DNA of 64,000 nt from Saccharothrix sp. S26 (GTDB taxonomy: Bacteria; Actinomycetota; Actinomycetes; Mycobacteriales; Pseudonocardiaceae): positions 1-64,000 of the forward strand of contig NZ_JAJUWT010000037.1 of the NCBI RefSeq assembly GCF_021390395.1, written 5' to 3'. Position numbers and translations under genes: made by a program. Below the pieces are notes generated by a model, which saw nothing but the letters and a program-made list of their open reading frames with translations, searched no databases and was not told where the DNA came from. Below, piece by piece: positions 25,487 to 34,316 of this stretch; positions within the stretch are counted from its first letter, which is position 1; the number at the start of each line of letters is the position of its first letter.

Positions 25487-26365
25487 TCAGGCGATCGCGC
25501 CGAGCTTGTCCGGGTTCATCATCCAGAAGACCCGGTCGATGCCCTCCGCCGACGCCGCCACCGCCAGCACCGCGAACGTGACGCCGTCTCGGCGCAGCAC
25601 GGCGGCGGTGTCGCCGTTGACCGTCGCCCAGGAGACCTCGACGCCCGTCCAGAAGTGCCCGGCGAACGCCCGGACGTACCTGGCCGCGGTGACCGCGCCG
25701 TGCACCGGGATCCGCGAGGCCCGCACCGCGCCGCCGCCGTCGGAGTAGCTGACCACGTCGGCGGCGAACAGCTCCTCCAAGGCGGCCAGGTCGCCGTCCC
25801 GTGCCGCGGCCACGAACGCGGTCAGCAACCGGCGCTGCTCGGGACCGGTCACGGGGGCGCGCCGTTCGTCGGCGAGCCGGCGGCGGGCGCGGCTGACGTG
25901 CTGCCGGGCCGCCGTCTCGGTGGCCTGGATGATCTCGGCGATCTGGTTGTAGGGGTAGTCGAACGCCTCGCGCAGCACGTAGGCCGCCCGCTGGGTCGGC
26001 GTGAGCTTCTCCAGCAGGAAGAGCACGGCGACTTCGAGCGCGGAGTCCCGTTCCGCGCCGAGCAGCGGGTCGGCCGAGGTGTCCACGGGTTCGGGCAGCC
26101 AGGGTCCGACGTAGACCTCGCGCCGCGCCCGCGCCGTGCGCCCGGCGTTGATGGCCAGCCGCGTGGTGGCGGTGGCCAGGTAGGCGAGCGGGTCGCGCAC
26201 GGTCGACCGGTCGCTGGACTGCCAGCGCAGCCACACGTCCTGCACGAGGTCCTCCGCGTCGACGGCGCTGCCCAGCATCCGGTAGGCGATGCCGAACAAC
26301 CTCGGCCGCACCCGCGCGAACACGGTGGCAGCCTGGTCGAGGCCCGCGCCGGCGGTGTCCTCCAT
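25487..26365 (-). CDS. sigJ: ECF41-group RNA polymerase sigma factor with SnoaL-like C-terminus
   Basis: A 292-aa sigma factor. Sigma-2 occupies about residues 10-80 (FGIAYRMLGSAVDAEDLVQDVWLRW) and sigma-4 about 110-165. A C-terminal NTF2/SnoaL-like extension follows that in this group regulates activity in place of an anti-sigma factor. The group signatures WLPEP (linker), DGGG and NPDKL (end of the extension) are all present. GGGAGA precedes the ATG. It is divergent from a Rossmann-fold oxidoreductase, the standard ECF41 partner. Position next to crtYc may be coincidental. Confidence 0.9.
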   Translation of the reverse strand: MEDTAGAGLDQAATVFARVRPRLFGIAYRMLGSAVDAEDLVQDVWLRWQSSDRSTVRDPLAYLATATTRLAINAGRTARARREVYVGPWLPEPVDTSADPLLGAERDSALEVAVLFLLEKLTPTQRAAYVLREAFDYPYNQIAEIIQATETAARQHVSRARRRLADERRAPVTGPEQRRLLTAFVAAARDGDLAALEELFAADVVSYSDGGGAVRASRIPVHGAVTAARYVRAFAGHFWTGVEVSWATVNGDTAAVLRRDGVTFAVLAVAASAEGIDRVFWMMNPDKLGAIA

Positions 26366-26466
26366 GGCCGTGATCTCCCGTCGTGGAACGCGCCGTCGTC
26401 GACAACAGGATGCCCTGCCCGCCGGAGGTCTGATCGGGTGACCGCCATGCCGACGGGTGAACCCGC

Positions 26467-26493
26467 TGTCACGAACCGGCCCCCTGCACTGTC
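26467..26493 (+). promoter_or_regulatory. Candidate ECF41-dependent promoter
   Basis: TGTCACG, 16 bases and TGTC match the ECF41 consensus (TGTCACA-N16/17-CGTC) closely and lie about 55 bp before the partner oxidoreductase. Confidence 0.6.
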
Positions 26494-26545
26494 CTGGTTG
26501 GCGAGGGTGTGCCGGACGTGCCGGCCGCCGGTGAGAGGAGTCACC

Positions 26546-27283
26546 ATGAAGGTTGTCGTGATCGGTGGTACCGGCCTGATCGGGTCGAACGTCGTCGCAC
26601 GGCTCGGCGAACACGGTCACGAGGCGGTGGCGGCCGCGCCCTCGACGGGGGTGGACACGATCACCGGCGAAGGGCTGGCGGAGGCGGTGCGGGACGCGGA
26701 CGCGCTGGTCGACGTGTCGAACTCGCCGTCCTTCGCCGACGACGACGTGCTGGCGTTCTTCCGCACCTCCACCGCGAACCTGGTCGCGGCCGCGAAGGGC
26801 TCGGGTGTCGGGCACTACGTCGCGTTGTCCGTGGTGGGCGCGGAGCGTGCGCCGGACTCGGGTTACCTGCGGGCGAAGGTGGCCCAGGAGGAGCTGGTCC
26901 GGGCGTCCGGGCTGCCCTTCTCGCTGGTGCGCGCCACCCAGTTCTTCGAGTTCGCGGGCGGTGTCGCGGACGCGACGGCGGACGGCGTGGTGACGCTGCC
27001 CGGCGGCGGCGTGCAGCCGGTGGCCGCCGCCGACGTGGCCGCCGTCGTGGCCCGGACCTCGGTGGGTGCGCCGGTGAACGGCGTGGTGGAGGTCGGCGGG
27101 CCCGAGGTGTTCGGCATGGACGCCTGGATCCGCACGGTGCTGCGGGCCCGGGACGACCGGCGCGAGGTGGTCGGCGACCCGGAGGCCCGCTACTTCGGCA
27201 CGCTGCTGGACGAGAAGACCCTGCTGCCCGGTTCCGACGCGCTGGTCGGCCCGACCCGGCTGGAGGAGTGGCTGGCCGGGTGA
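26546..27283 (+). CDS. NAD(P)-binding epimerase/NmrA-like oxidoreductase (ECF41 partner)
   Basis: A 245-aa atypical short-chain dehydrogenase. The N-terminal Rossmann motif is VVIGGTGLIGSNVV (residues 4-17). The usual Tyr-x-x-x-Lys is seen as SGYLRAKVAQEELVRASG, and RATQFFEF follows. GAGAGGAG precedes the ATG. ECF41 loci encode a carboxymuconolactone decarboxylase, oxidoreductase or epimerase as their main target, so this gene is probably transcribed by the divergent sigma factor. Substrate unknown. Confidence 0.85.
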   Translation: MKVVVIGGTGLIGSNVVARLGEHGHEAVAAAPSTGVDTITGEGLAEAVRDADALVDVSNSPSFADDDVLAFFRTSTANLVAAAKGSGVGHYVALSVVGAERAPDSGYLRAKVAQEELVRASGLPFSLVRATQFFEFAGGVADATADGVVTLPGGGVQPVAAADVAAVVARTSVGAPVNGVVEVGGPEVFGMDAWIRTVLRARDDRREVVGDPEARYFGTLLDEKTLLPGSDALVGPTRLEEWLAG

Positions 27284-27490
27284 TCCGCTCACCCGCGCGG
27301 GCGACAACCGCCCGCGCGGGCCCGCCGGGGTCCGGCAGCGGGCCGAGGGGTCGGGCGGCTGGGTGCCGAGGGCTTGCCGACCGGCCGGTGCGACTCGGGC
27401 GCGGCGCGGGTTCGGCGACGGCCGGCGGGGGTTGGCGGCGACCGGCGTGGGTAGCCACCCGGCGACGGCACCGCGTGGACGGAGGAGCGC

Positions 27491-29995
27491 ATGTCCGACC
27501 GGATAGCGGACATCTGGGGCACGCGCACGCCGCACGCGAAGGACGCGCCGTGGCCGGTGCGGGTCGACCTGCACCTCGACGACGGCCTCGCGGAGTCCGA
27601 CGTGGACCAGTGGGTGCAGTCGGCGTGCGTGTTGTGCAGCAACGGCTGCGGCTGCGACATCGCGGTCAGGGACGGCCGCGTGGTCGGGATCCGCGGCCGC
27701 GCGGGTGACGTGGTCAACCACGGGCGGCTGGGGCCGAAAGGGCTGTACGGGTCGTGGCAGCACCTGGGCGAAGACCGGTTGACGCGTCCGCTCGTGCGGC
27801 GCGGCGGCGTGCTGGTCGAGTCCGACTGGGACACCGCGATGGACCTGGTGGTGCGGCGGTCGCGCGAGCTGCTGGCCGAGGTGGGGCCGCTGTCGCACGG
27901 GTTCTACACCAGCGGGCAGCTGTTCCTGGAGGAGTACTACACGCTCGCCGTGATCGGCAAGGCCGGCATCGGCACGCCGCACATGGACGGCAACACCCGG
28001 CTGTGCACGGCCACGGCCGCGGCGGCGATGAAGGAGAGCTTCGGCTCCGACGGCCAACCCGGCAGCTGCACCGACGTCGACTCGTGCGACGCGTTGTTCC
28101 TCTTCGGGCACAACATGGCCGAGACGCAGACCGTGCTGTGGTCGCGGGTGCTGGACCGGCTGCACGGCCCGGACCGGCCGGTCGTCGTCGCGGTCGACCC
28201 CCGGCGCACCAAGGTCGCCGAGGCCGCGGTGGCGTCCGGGGGAGTGCACCTGGCCCCGCTGCCGGGCACCAACCAGGCGTTGATGAACGGCCTGGTCCGC
28301 GAGGTCATCGCGAACGGCTGGGTGGACCGCGACTACGTCGACGCGCACACCCTCGGCTACGACGAGCTGGCCGTCACCGTTGAGCCCTGCACCCCTGAGC
28401 ACGTGGCCGGCATCTGCCGGGTCGACCCGGACGACCTGCGCCGCGCGGCCCGGGTCTTCGGCACGTCCGACCGCGTGCTGTCCACCGTGTTGCAGGGCTT
28501 CTACCAGTCGCACCAGGCCACCGCGGCGTCCTGCCAGGTCAACAACCTGCACCTGCTGCGCGGGCTGATCGGCCGGCCGGGGTGCGGCATCCTGCAGATG
28601 AACGGCCAGCCCACCGCGCAGAACACGCGCGAGTGCGGCGCGGACGGCGACCTGCCCGGCTTCCGCAACTGGGACAACCCCGGGCACGTCGAGCAGTTGG
28701 CCCGGTTGTGGAACGTCGACCCGCTGACCATCCCGCACTGGGCCCCGCCGACGCACGCGATGCAGATCTGGCGTTACGCCGAGCAGGGCTCCATCAAGTT
28801 CCTGTGGATCTCGGGGACCAACCCGGCCGTGTCGCTGCCCGAGCTGCCGCGCATCCGGGAGATCCTGGCCCGGGAAGACCTGTTCGTGGTGGTGCAGGAC
28901 GGTTTCCTCACCGAGACCGCCCAGTACGCCGACGTGGTGCTGCCGGCGGCGTTGTGGGGCGAGAAGCAGGGCACGTTCACCAACGTCAACCGCACCGTGC
29001 ACCTGTCGGAGCAGGCGGTCGCGCCGCCCGGCCAGGCGCGGTCCGACCTGGACGTCTTCCTGGACTACGCCCGCCGCATGGACTTCCGCGACCGCGACGG
29101 CGAGCCGCTGGTGAAGTGGCACGACCCGGAGGGCGCGTTCGCGGCGTGGCGGGAGTGCAGCCGGGGCCGGTTGTGCGACTACACCGGCCTGTCCTACGAC
29201 AAGCTGCGCGGCGGCAGCGGCATCCCCTGGCCGTGCGACGAGGACCACCCGGACGGGTGCGACCGGCTCTACGCCGACGGCGTCTTCCCCACCCACCCGG
29301 ACGTGTGCGAGGACTACGGCCACGACCTGCTCACCGGCGGTACCACCTCGCCCGAGCAGTACAAGGCGCAACGCCCCGACGGCCGGGCGTTCCTCAAGGC
29401 CGCCGAGTACGCGCCGCCGCCGGAGCAGCCGAGCGCGGACTACCCGTTCGTGTGCACCACGGGCCGCACCGCCTACCACTTCCACACCCGCACCAAGACC
29501 GGCCGGTCGCGGCGCCTGCGCCGGGCCGCGCCCGAGCCGTGGGTGGAGCTGTCCGCCGCCGACGCCGCCGCGCTGGGCGTGCGGGAGGGCGACCTGGTCC
29601 GCGTCGAGTCGCCGCGCGGCCGGGTGGAGGCACCCGCCCGGGTCGGGCGCGGCCGCGACGGCGTGGTGTTCGTGCCGTTCCACTACGGCTACTGGGACAC
29701 CGGCGGCGACGGGCACACGCGCGCGGCCAACGAGCTGACCCTGACCGAGTGGGACCCGGTGTCCAAGCAGCCGCTGTTCAAGGTCGCCGCGGTCCGGGTG
29801 ACCAAGCTGGCCGACGGCACGCGCCCGGCGCCCGCGCCCACCACGACGGCGTCCGCCCCGCACGACCCGGCGGGCGTCCCGGCGACGGCGGGGGAGGACG
29901 ACGTGCGCGAGGACGTGACGCCGACCGACCCGCCCGCGCCGCCGCCGACCCCCGAGCGGACGCCGAACGTGCCGCACCCCGCGTCGAAGGGCTGA
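27491..29995 (+). CDS. Molybdopterin oxidoreductase (nitrate reductase/formate dehydrogenase superfamily)
   Basis: An 834-aa Mo-bis-MGD enzyme. The N-terminal cluster motif supplies Cys46, Cys49 and Cys53, but the expected fourth Cys is Gly81 (NHGRLGPKG), so the [4Fe-4S] site is altered or uses another ligand (Cys55 is near). Cys172 (NTRLCTATAA) is positioned like the Mo-ligand Cys of NasA-type enzymes. A molydopterin-dinucleotide-binding domain follows (~640-770). The last ~60 residues are Pro/Thr-rich and probably disordered. GGAGGAG precedes the ATG. No twin-arginine signal, so it is cytosolic. Electron donor and substrate cannot be told. Confidence 0.85.
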   Translation: MSDRIADIWGTRTPHAKDAPWPVRVDLHLDDGLAESDVDQWVQSACVLCSNGCGCDIAVRDGRVVGIRGRAGDVVNHGRLGPKGLYGSWQHLGEDRLTRPLVRRGGVLVESDWDTAMDLVVRRSRELLAEVGPLSHGFYTSGQLFLEEYYTLAVIGKAGIGTPHMDGNTRLCTATAAAAMKESFGSDGQPGSCTDVDSCDALFLFGHNMAETQTVLWSRVLDRLHGPDRPVVVAVDPRRTKVAEAAVASGGVHLAPLPGTNQALMNGLVREVIANGWVDRDYVDAHTLGYDELAVTVEPCTPEHVAGICRVDPDDLRRAARVFGTSDRVLSTVLQGFYQSHQATAASCQVNNLHLLRGLIGRPGCGILQMNGQPTAQNTRECGADGDLPGFRNWDNPGHVEQLARLWNVDPLTIPHWAPPTHAMQIWRYAEQGSIKFLWISGTNPAVSLPELPRIREILAREDLFVVVQDGFLTETAQYADVVLPAALWGEKQGTFTNVNRTVHLSEQAVAPPGQARSDLDVFLDYARRMDFRDRDGEPLVKWHDPEGAFAAWRECSRGRLCDYTGLSYDKLRGGSGIPWPCDEDHPDGCDRLYADGVFPTHPDVCEDYGHDLLTGGTTSPEQYKAQRPDGRAFLKAAEYAPPPEQPSADYPFVCTTGRTAYHFHTRTKTGRSRRLRRAAPEPWVELSAADAAALGVREGDLVRVESPRGRVEAPARVGRGRDGVVFVPFHYGYWDTGGDGHTRAANELTLTEWDPVSKQPLFKVAAVRVTKLADGTRPAPAPTTTASAPHDPAGVPATAGEDDVREDVTPTDPPAPPPTPERTPNVPHPASKG

Positions 29996-29999
29996 ACCC

Positions 30000-30458
30000 G
30001 TGCACCTGGCCACCTACCTGGGACTGCTGCACTCCTCGCTGACCACCCTCGCCGACGCCTTCCGCCAGGTCGGCCAGGGCCACGGCGACGAGCCCGACGT
30101 GTGGCACACCTGCCAGGTCCTCGCCGGTCGCGTCGACCGCCAGACCGAGGCGTTGCTGCCGGTCGTGCGGCGGTACGGCGAGCACCGCGAGACCGAGCCG
30201 GAGCGCCTGCACGCCACCGGCCTGGAGTCCACCCGCGGCGGTCCGGTCGGCTTGTTGCGCGACCTCCAGGACCTCTACACGCTGGCCGGCTTGGCCGACA
30301 TCACGTGGACCGTCGTCGGCCAGGCCGCCCAGGGGCTGCGCGACCGCGAACTGCTCGACGTCGTCACCTCGTGCGAGCAGGACACCGCCCGTCAGCTCAC
30401 CTGGCTGCGCACCCGCATCAAGCAGGCCGCGCCTCAGGCGCTGATCGCGGCGAGGTGA
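30000..30458 (+). CDS. Helical protein associated with the molybdopterin oxidoreductase
   Basis: A 152-aa soluble protein, start GTG 5 bp after the oxidoreductase stop, so co-expressed. It is predicted to be a helical bundle. Conserved-looking His/Glu/Asp pairs (HSSLTTLADAFRQVGQGHGDEPDVWHTCQVLAGRVDRQTE is the region, positions ~10-50) could bind metal in a ferritin-like or hemerythrin-like way, but I cannot assign a family. It may be a chaperone or electron-transfer partner of the Mo enzyme. The stop lies 4 bp from a convergent gene. Confidence 0.7.
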   Translation: MHLATYLGLLHSSLTTLADAFRQVGQGHGDEPDVWHTCQVLAGRVDRQTEALLPVVRRYGEHRETEPERLHATGLESTRGGPVGLLRDLQDLYTLAGLADITWTVVGQAAQGLRDRELLDVVTSCEQDTARQLTWLRTRIKQAAPQALIAAR

Positions 30459-30462
30459 CCGG

Positions 30463-31068
30463 TCAGGACGTCGCCGGCCGCAGCGGGGTGGTCCCGACGT
30501 GCCGGTGGAACCACCACGCGGTCAACCGGGTCACCCGGTCGAGCGATTCGGGCTCCTCGAACCGCTGATCGGCGGTCGGCACGACCTCCACGCGCCCGCC
30601 GGACGGCAACCGGCGCGCGGGGTGGTCGTCCCGCTCGGCCACGATGAACAGGGTCGGCGCGAGCACCCGCGTCAGCGCGTCCCCGGCCAGGGACGCCTGC
30701 CCGCCGCAGGCGACCACGGCGTGCACGGCGGCCGGCCGCTCCGCGGCGACGACCAGCGCGATCGCCGCCTCGACGTCCGCGCCGAACAGGCCGATCGGGT
30801 GCCCGCCGGTCGGGGTCTGGTCGGCCAGCCAGTCCACCACCGCGGCCAGCCTGCCCGCGCGCACCGGCACGTCCCGCTCGCCGTCCGGGCACAGGTCGAC
30901 CAGCACGGTGCCCAGGTGCTCGTGCCGCAGCGTCCGCGCCACGTGCTCGTCACGCGACCCGCCGCCGCGCGCGAACACGACCACGCCGCTGCCCCGGGTC
31001 GGCAGGCACAGGCGGGCGTCCAGGGGGAGCCCGTCCAGCGGGATCCGCACGTCCTCGTCGATGAACAC
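30463..31068 (-). CDS. Dienelactone-hydrolase-like protein lacking catalytic residues
   Basis: A 201-aa alpha/beta-hydrolase fold protein of the type often fused or linked to phosphoribosyltransferases. The nucleophile elbow normally reads GxFGASTGA. Here it is GLFGADVEA, with Asp98 in the Ser position and Glu100 replacing the Gly. The acid Asp147 (FIVAERD) remains, but the catalytic His before FEEP is Gln168. Two of three catalytic residues are therefore missing, and it is probably a binding or regulatory protein. It is divergent from the radical SAM gene. Confidence 0.75.
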   Translation of the reverse strand: MFIDEDVRIPLDGLPLDARLCLPTRGSGVVVFARGGGSRDEHVARTLRHEHLGTVLVDLCPDGERDVPVRAGRLAAVVDWLADQTPTGGHPIGLFGADVEAAIALVVAAERPAAVHAVVACGGQASLAGDALTRVLAPTLFIVAERDDHPARRLPSGGRVEVVPTADQRFEEPESLDRVTRLTAWWFHRHVGTTPLRPATS

Positions 31069-31190
31069 GAGTCCCGGGTTGCCGCCGTCGACCGGTCGAA
31101 ACCCGCCGGGCGCGACGTCCGCGCGGAGGTTTGCGCGGCCCGCTGCCGGGCAGGTTGGAGGGGCGGGGGTACCGGACGAGGAGTGGTCGC

Positions 31191-32225
31191 ATGACGCGGA
31201 CGGCCGGTTATTCGTTGACGCCGCCGTTGCCGGGCGAGGTGCAGGTGGAGGTGACCGGCGCGTGCAACCTGCGGTGCCGGATGTGCCTGGTCCGGTACGC
31301 GCCCGCGGTGGGCCGGGCCGAGGGCGCGTTGTCCTATGAGGACTTCCGGGCCCTGGTCGACGGCCTGCCCGCGCTGACCCGGCTGACGCTGCAGGGGCTC
31401 GGCGAGCCGCTGCTCGCGCCGCACCTGCTGGACATGGTCCGCCACGCCGTCGGCCGGGGCGTCGAGGTGGGGTTCAACACCAACGCCGTGCTGCTGGACC
31501 GGCGGTGGTCGCGCGACCTCGTCCGGGCCGGCGCGGGCTGGGTGCACGTCTCGCTGGACGGCGCCACCGCCGCGACCTACGAGGACGTCCGCCACGGCAC
31601 GACGTTCGCGCCGCGGCCGGGCCAGTTCGACCGGGTGGTGGCCAACCTGCGCGGGCTGCTCGCCGAGCGCGCCGCGGCGGGGGTCGCGCGGCCGGTGGTG
31701 AAGCTGGTGTTCGTGGCGATGCGCCGCAACGTCGCGGAACTGCCCGACCTGGTGGCGTTGGCGGCCGACCTGGGCGTGGACGAGCTGTGGGTGCAGAACC
31801 TCAGCCACTCGTTCAGCGACACCGACCCCGCCGGGCGGTACGCCGCGATCCGCGAGTACGCCGCCGGCGAGAGCGTGGAGCTCGAACCCCGTGCGAGCCA
31901 CGAGAGCTTCGCCGCCGCCCGCGCCGTCGCCGCCGAGCGCGGGCTGGCGATCCGGCTGCCGCGCGTCGAGGAGCACGCGCCGGTCGACCCCGGCCGGCCA
32001 AGCTGCACGTGGCCGTGGGACTCGGCCTACGTCACCCACCGGGGCGAGGTGCAGCCGTGCTGCATGGTGATGGGCAGCGACCGGGCCACGCTCGGGCGGC
32101 TCGGCGGGCGCACGTTCGCCGAGGTCTGGCACGGCGAGGCGTACCAGGCGTTCCGCGCGGGGCTGCTGGACCACCGGCCGGCCGAGGTGTGCCGGGGCTG
32201 CGCGTTGTACCGCGGCACGTTCTGA
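31191..32225 (+). CDS. Radical SAM protein with SPASM-like C-terminus
   Basis: A 344-aa enzyme. The radical SAM cluster motif is Cys25-x3-Cys29-x2-Cys32 (ACNLRCRMC). Family motifs LQGLGEPL and HVSLDGATAATYEDVR follow. The C-terminus carries further Cys pairs (CTWPW, QPCCMVMG, CRGCALY) typical of an auxiliary-cluster SPASM region. Relatives modify peptides or proteins, but no small precursor peptide gene is evident next to it. ACGAGGAG lies 7 bases before the ATG. Substrate unknown. Confidence 0.85.
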   Translation: MTRTAGYSLTPPLPGEVQVEVTGACNLRCRMCLVRYAPAVGRAEGALSYEDFRALVDGLPALTRLTLQGLGEPLLAPHLLDMVRHAVGRGVEVGFNTNAVLLDRRWSRDLVRAGAGWVHVSLDGATAATYEDVRHGTTFAPRPGQFDRVVANLRGLLAERAAAGVARPVVKLVFVAMRRNVAELPDLVALAADLGVDELWVQNLSHSFSDTDPAGRYAAIREYAAGESVELEPRASHESFAAARAVAAERGLAIRLPRVEEHAPVDPGRPSCTWPWDSAYVTHRGEVQPCCMVMGSDRATLGRLGGRTFAEVWHGEAYQAFRAGLLDHRPAEVCRGCALYRGTF

Positions 32226-32315
32226 TGGCACGTTCCATCGCCCGCCGATCACGCCGTTTGGGCTGAACGGCGGCTGGGCGGGGGTCGAAGCGGCTGCCTA
32301 TAGTCCGGGCGAGAT

Positions 32316-32337
32316 GTTCTGGGAGCGCTCCCAGAAC
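32316..32337. promoter_or_regulatory. Perfect CebR-type operator
   Basis: A 22-bp perfect palindrome centred on TGGGAGCGCTCCCA (32320-32333), which is the known CebR operator of streptomycetes. It lies 25 bp before the xylanase ATG, where repressor binding would block transcription until cello-oligosaccharides are present. Confidence 0.8.
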
Positions 32338-32362
32338 GCGTCCGACGGAAGAGGGATTCTCG

Positions 32363-34312
32363 ATGAGGAGAGTTCTCGCCGGTGTGCTCGCGACCTCGGT
32401 CGTGGCCGGCCTGGTCACGTTGGCGGCGCACGCGAGCCCCCGAGCCGCCGCCGACGAACCCGTGGTCGTCGTCTCCAGCACGTTCGACGACGGCACCGCG
32501 CAGGGCTGGACGTCACGGGCGGGCGAGGTGGTCGAGCCGAGCACCGCCGTGGCGCGCAGCGGCACGCACGGCCTCGCGGTCACCGGCCGCGCCCAGAGCT
32601 GGCAGGGCCCGACGTTGAGCCTGCTGGACAAGGCGCAGAAGGGGATCCGCTACGACCTGTCGGTGTGGGTGCGCCTGGCCGCCGGGGAGGCGCCGACGCA
32701 GGCGCGGCTGTCCGTCGAGCGCCGCACCGCGGGCACGCCGAGCTACGACCAGGTCGTGGGCGACACCGCGGTCACCGCGAACGGCTGGGTCAACCTGCGC
32801 GGCAGCTACACGCTGGCCGCCGACGTCGACTTCCTCGCCACCTACGTCGAGTTGAGCAGCGCCACGGCGTCCCTGCACATCGACGACTTCGCCCTCTCCT
32901 ACACGCCGCTGCCGCCGATCCAGACCGACATCCCGTCGGTGAAGGACGTGCTGGCCGCCCACTTCGCCGTGGGCGCGGCGGTGGAGACCGCGCAACTGCT
33001 CAACAACCACGGGCAGCTGCTCGCCAAGCACTTCAACTCGATCACGCCCGGCAACACGTTGAAGTGGGACGCCACCGAGCCGACCGAGGGCGCGTTCCGC
33101 TTCACCGACGCCGAGACCCTCGTGGCCTGGGCCAAGGCCAACGGCGCGGCCGTGCGCGGGCACACGCTGGTGTGGCACCAGCAGACCCCGGCGTGGGTGT
33201 TCAAGGACGCGGCGGGCAACGACATGACCGCCACGCCCGAGAACAAGGCGTTGCTGCTGTCCCGGCTGGAGGCGCACATCCGCGGGGTCGTCGGCCACTT
33301 CGGCGACGACATCGGGGTGTGGGACGTGGTGAACGAGGTCGTCGACGAGAACCAGGCCGACGGCCTGCGCCGCAGCAAGTGGTTCGAGATCACCGGGCTG
33401 GACTACCTGCGCACGGCGTTCCGGGTGGCCCGCGAGGTCGCGCCGAACGCCCGGCTGGTGATCAACGACTACAACACCAACGTCCCGGCCAAGCGCGACA
33501 AGCTCTACGACCTGGTCGTGAAGCTGCGCGCGGAGGGTGTGCCGATCGACGCGGTGGGCCACCAGATGCACGTCAACGTGCAGTGGCCGGCGCTGGCGGA
33601 GACCGAGGCGATGCTGACCAAGTTCGCCGCGCTGGGCGTCGACCAGCAGATCACCGAGATGGACGTCTCGATCTACACCGACAACAGCCAGTCCTACCCG
33701 ACACCGCCGGCTGACGTGCTGCTCACGCAGGCGTACCGGTACCGGGACTTCTTCGAGCTGTACAAGAAGCACGCGGCCGACATCAGCTCCGTGACGCTGT
33801 GGGGCCTGGCGGACGACAGCACGTGGCTGGACAGCTTCCCGGTGACCCGCAAGGACCACCCCCTGCTGTTCGACACGCGCTTGCAGGCCAAGGGCGCGTA
33901 CTGGGGCGTGGTCGACCCGGGCCGGATCACCTCCACTACCACCACGACCACGACGACCACCACCACGACCACGACGTCCATGACGATGCCGCCGGTGCGG
34001 TGCACGGTCGACTACCGGGTCGGCGGCCAGTGGCAGGGCGGTTTCCAGGCCGAGGTCCGGATCACGAACGCGACCACCACCGCGATCGACGGGTGGACGT
34101 TGGCGTGGTCGTTCCCGGACGGTCAGCGGATCAGCCAACTGTGGAACGGCGCCCACACGCAGGACGGCGCGGCGGTGACCGTCAAGCACGCGTCGTGGAA
34201 CAGCGCGCTGCCGCCGGGCGGTTCGGTGTCGTTCGGGTTCCTCGGCACCTGGACGGGTTCGAACGGCAAGCCGGGGCCGTTCACGCTGAACGGCACGCGT
34301 TGCGTGGGCTGA
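32363..34312 (+). CDS. Secreted GH10 endo-xylanase with N-terminal CBM and C-terminal CBM2
   Basis: A 649-aa extracellular enzyme. A signal peptide covers about residues 1-30. A CBM22/CBM4_9-like beta-sandwich lies at about 38-180, and the GH10 barrel at about 185-520, with acid/base Glu325 (WDVVNEV) and nucleophile Glu432 (QITEMDVS). A poly-Thr linker of ACC/ACG codons comes next (~526-542), then a family 2 cellulose-binding module with terminal Cys pair (VRCTVDYR...GTRCVG). GGAAGAGGG precedes the ATG. It is predicted to hydrolyse xylan while anchored on cellulose, under CebR-type control. Confidence 0.93.
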   Translation: MRRVLAGVLATSVVAGLVTLAAHASPRAAADEPVVVVSSTFDDGTAQGWTSRAGEVVEPSTAVARSGTHGLAVTGRAQSWQGPTLSLLDKAQKGIRYDLSVWVRLAAGEAPTQARLSVERRTAGTPSYDQVVGDTAVTANGWVNLRGSYTLAADVDFLATYVELSSATASLHIDDFALSYTPLPPIQTDIPSVKDVLAAHFAVGAAVETAQLLNNHGQLLAKHFNSITPGNTLKWDATEPTEGAFRFTDAETLVAWAKANGAAVRGHTLVWHQQTPAWVFKDAAGNDMTATPENKALLLSRLEAHIRGVVGHFGDDIGVWDVVNEVVDENQADGLRRSKWFEITGLDYLRTAFRVAREVAPNARLVINDYNTNVPAKRDKLYDLVVKLRAEGVPIDAVGHQMHVNVQWPALAETEAMLTKFAALGVDQQITEMDVSIYTDNSQSYPTPPADVLLTQAYRYRDFFELYKKHAADISSVTLWGLADDSTWLDSFPVTRKDHPLLFDTRLQAKGAYWGVVDPGRITSTTTTTTTTTTTTTTSMTMPPVRCTVDYRVGGQWQGGFQAEVRITNATTTAIDGWTLAWSFPDGQRISQLWNGAHTQDGAAVTVKHASWNSALPPGGSVSFGFLGTWTGSNGKPGPFTLNGTRCVG

Positions 34313-34316
34313 CGAA

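Noticed and set aside
26487-30013. Minus-strand part of a 1508-codon frame continuous with the sigma factor
   Set aside because: Only the last 292 codons encode the ECF41 protein; the upstream part is a shadow of the molybdopterin oxidoreductase and lacks a plausible start.
33934-33977. ACC/ACG microsatellite considered as an independent repeat element
   Set aside because: It encodes the poly-Thr linker between the GH10 and CBM2 domains of the xylanase.
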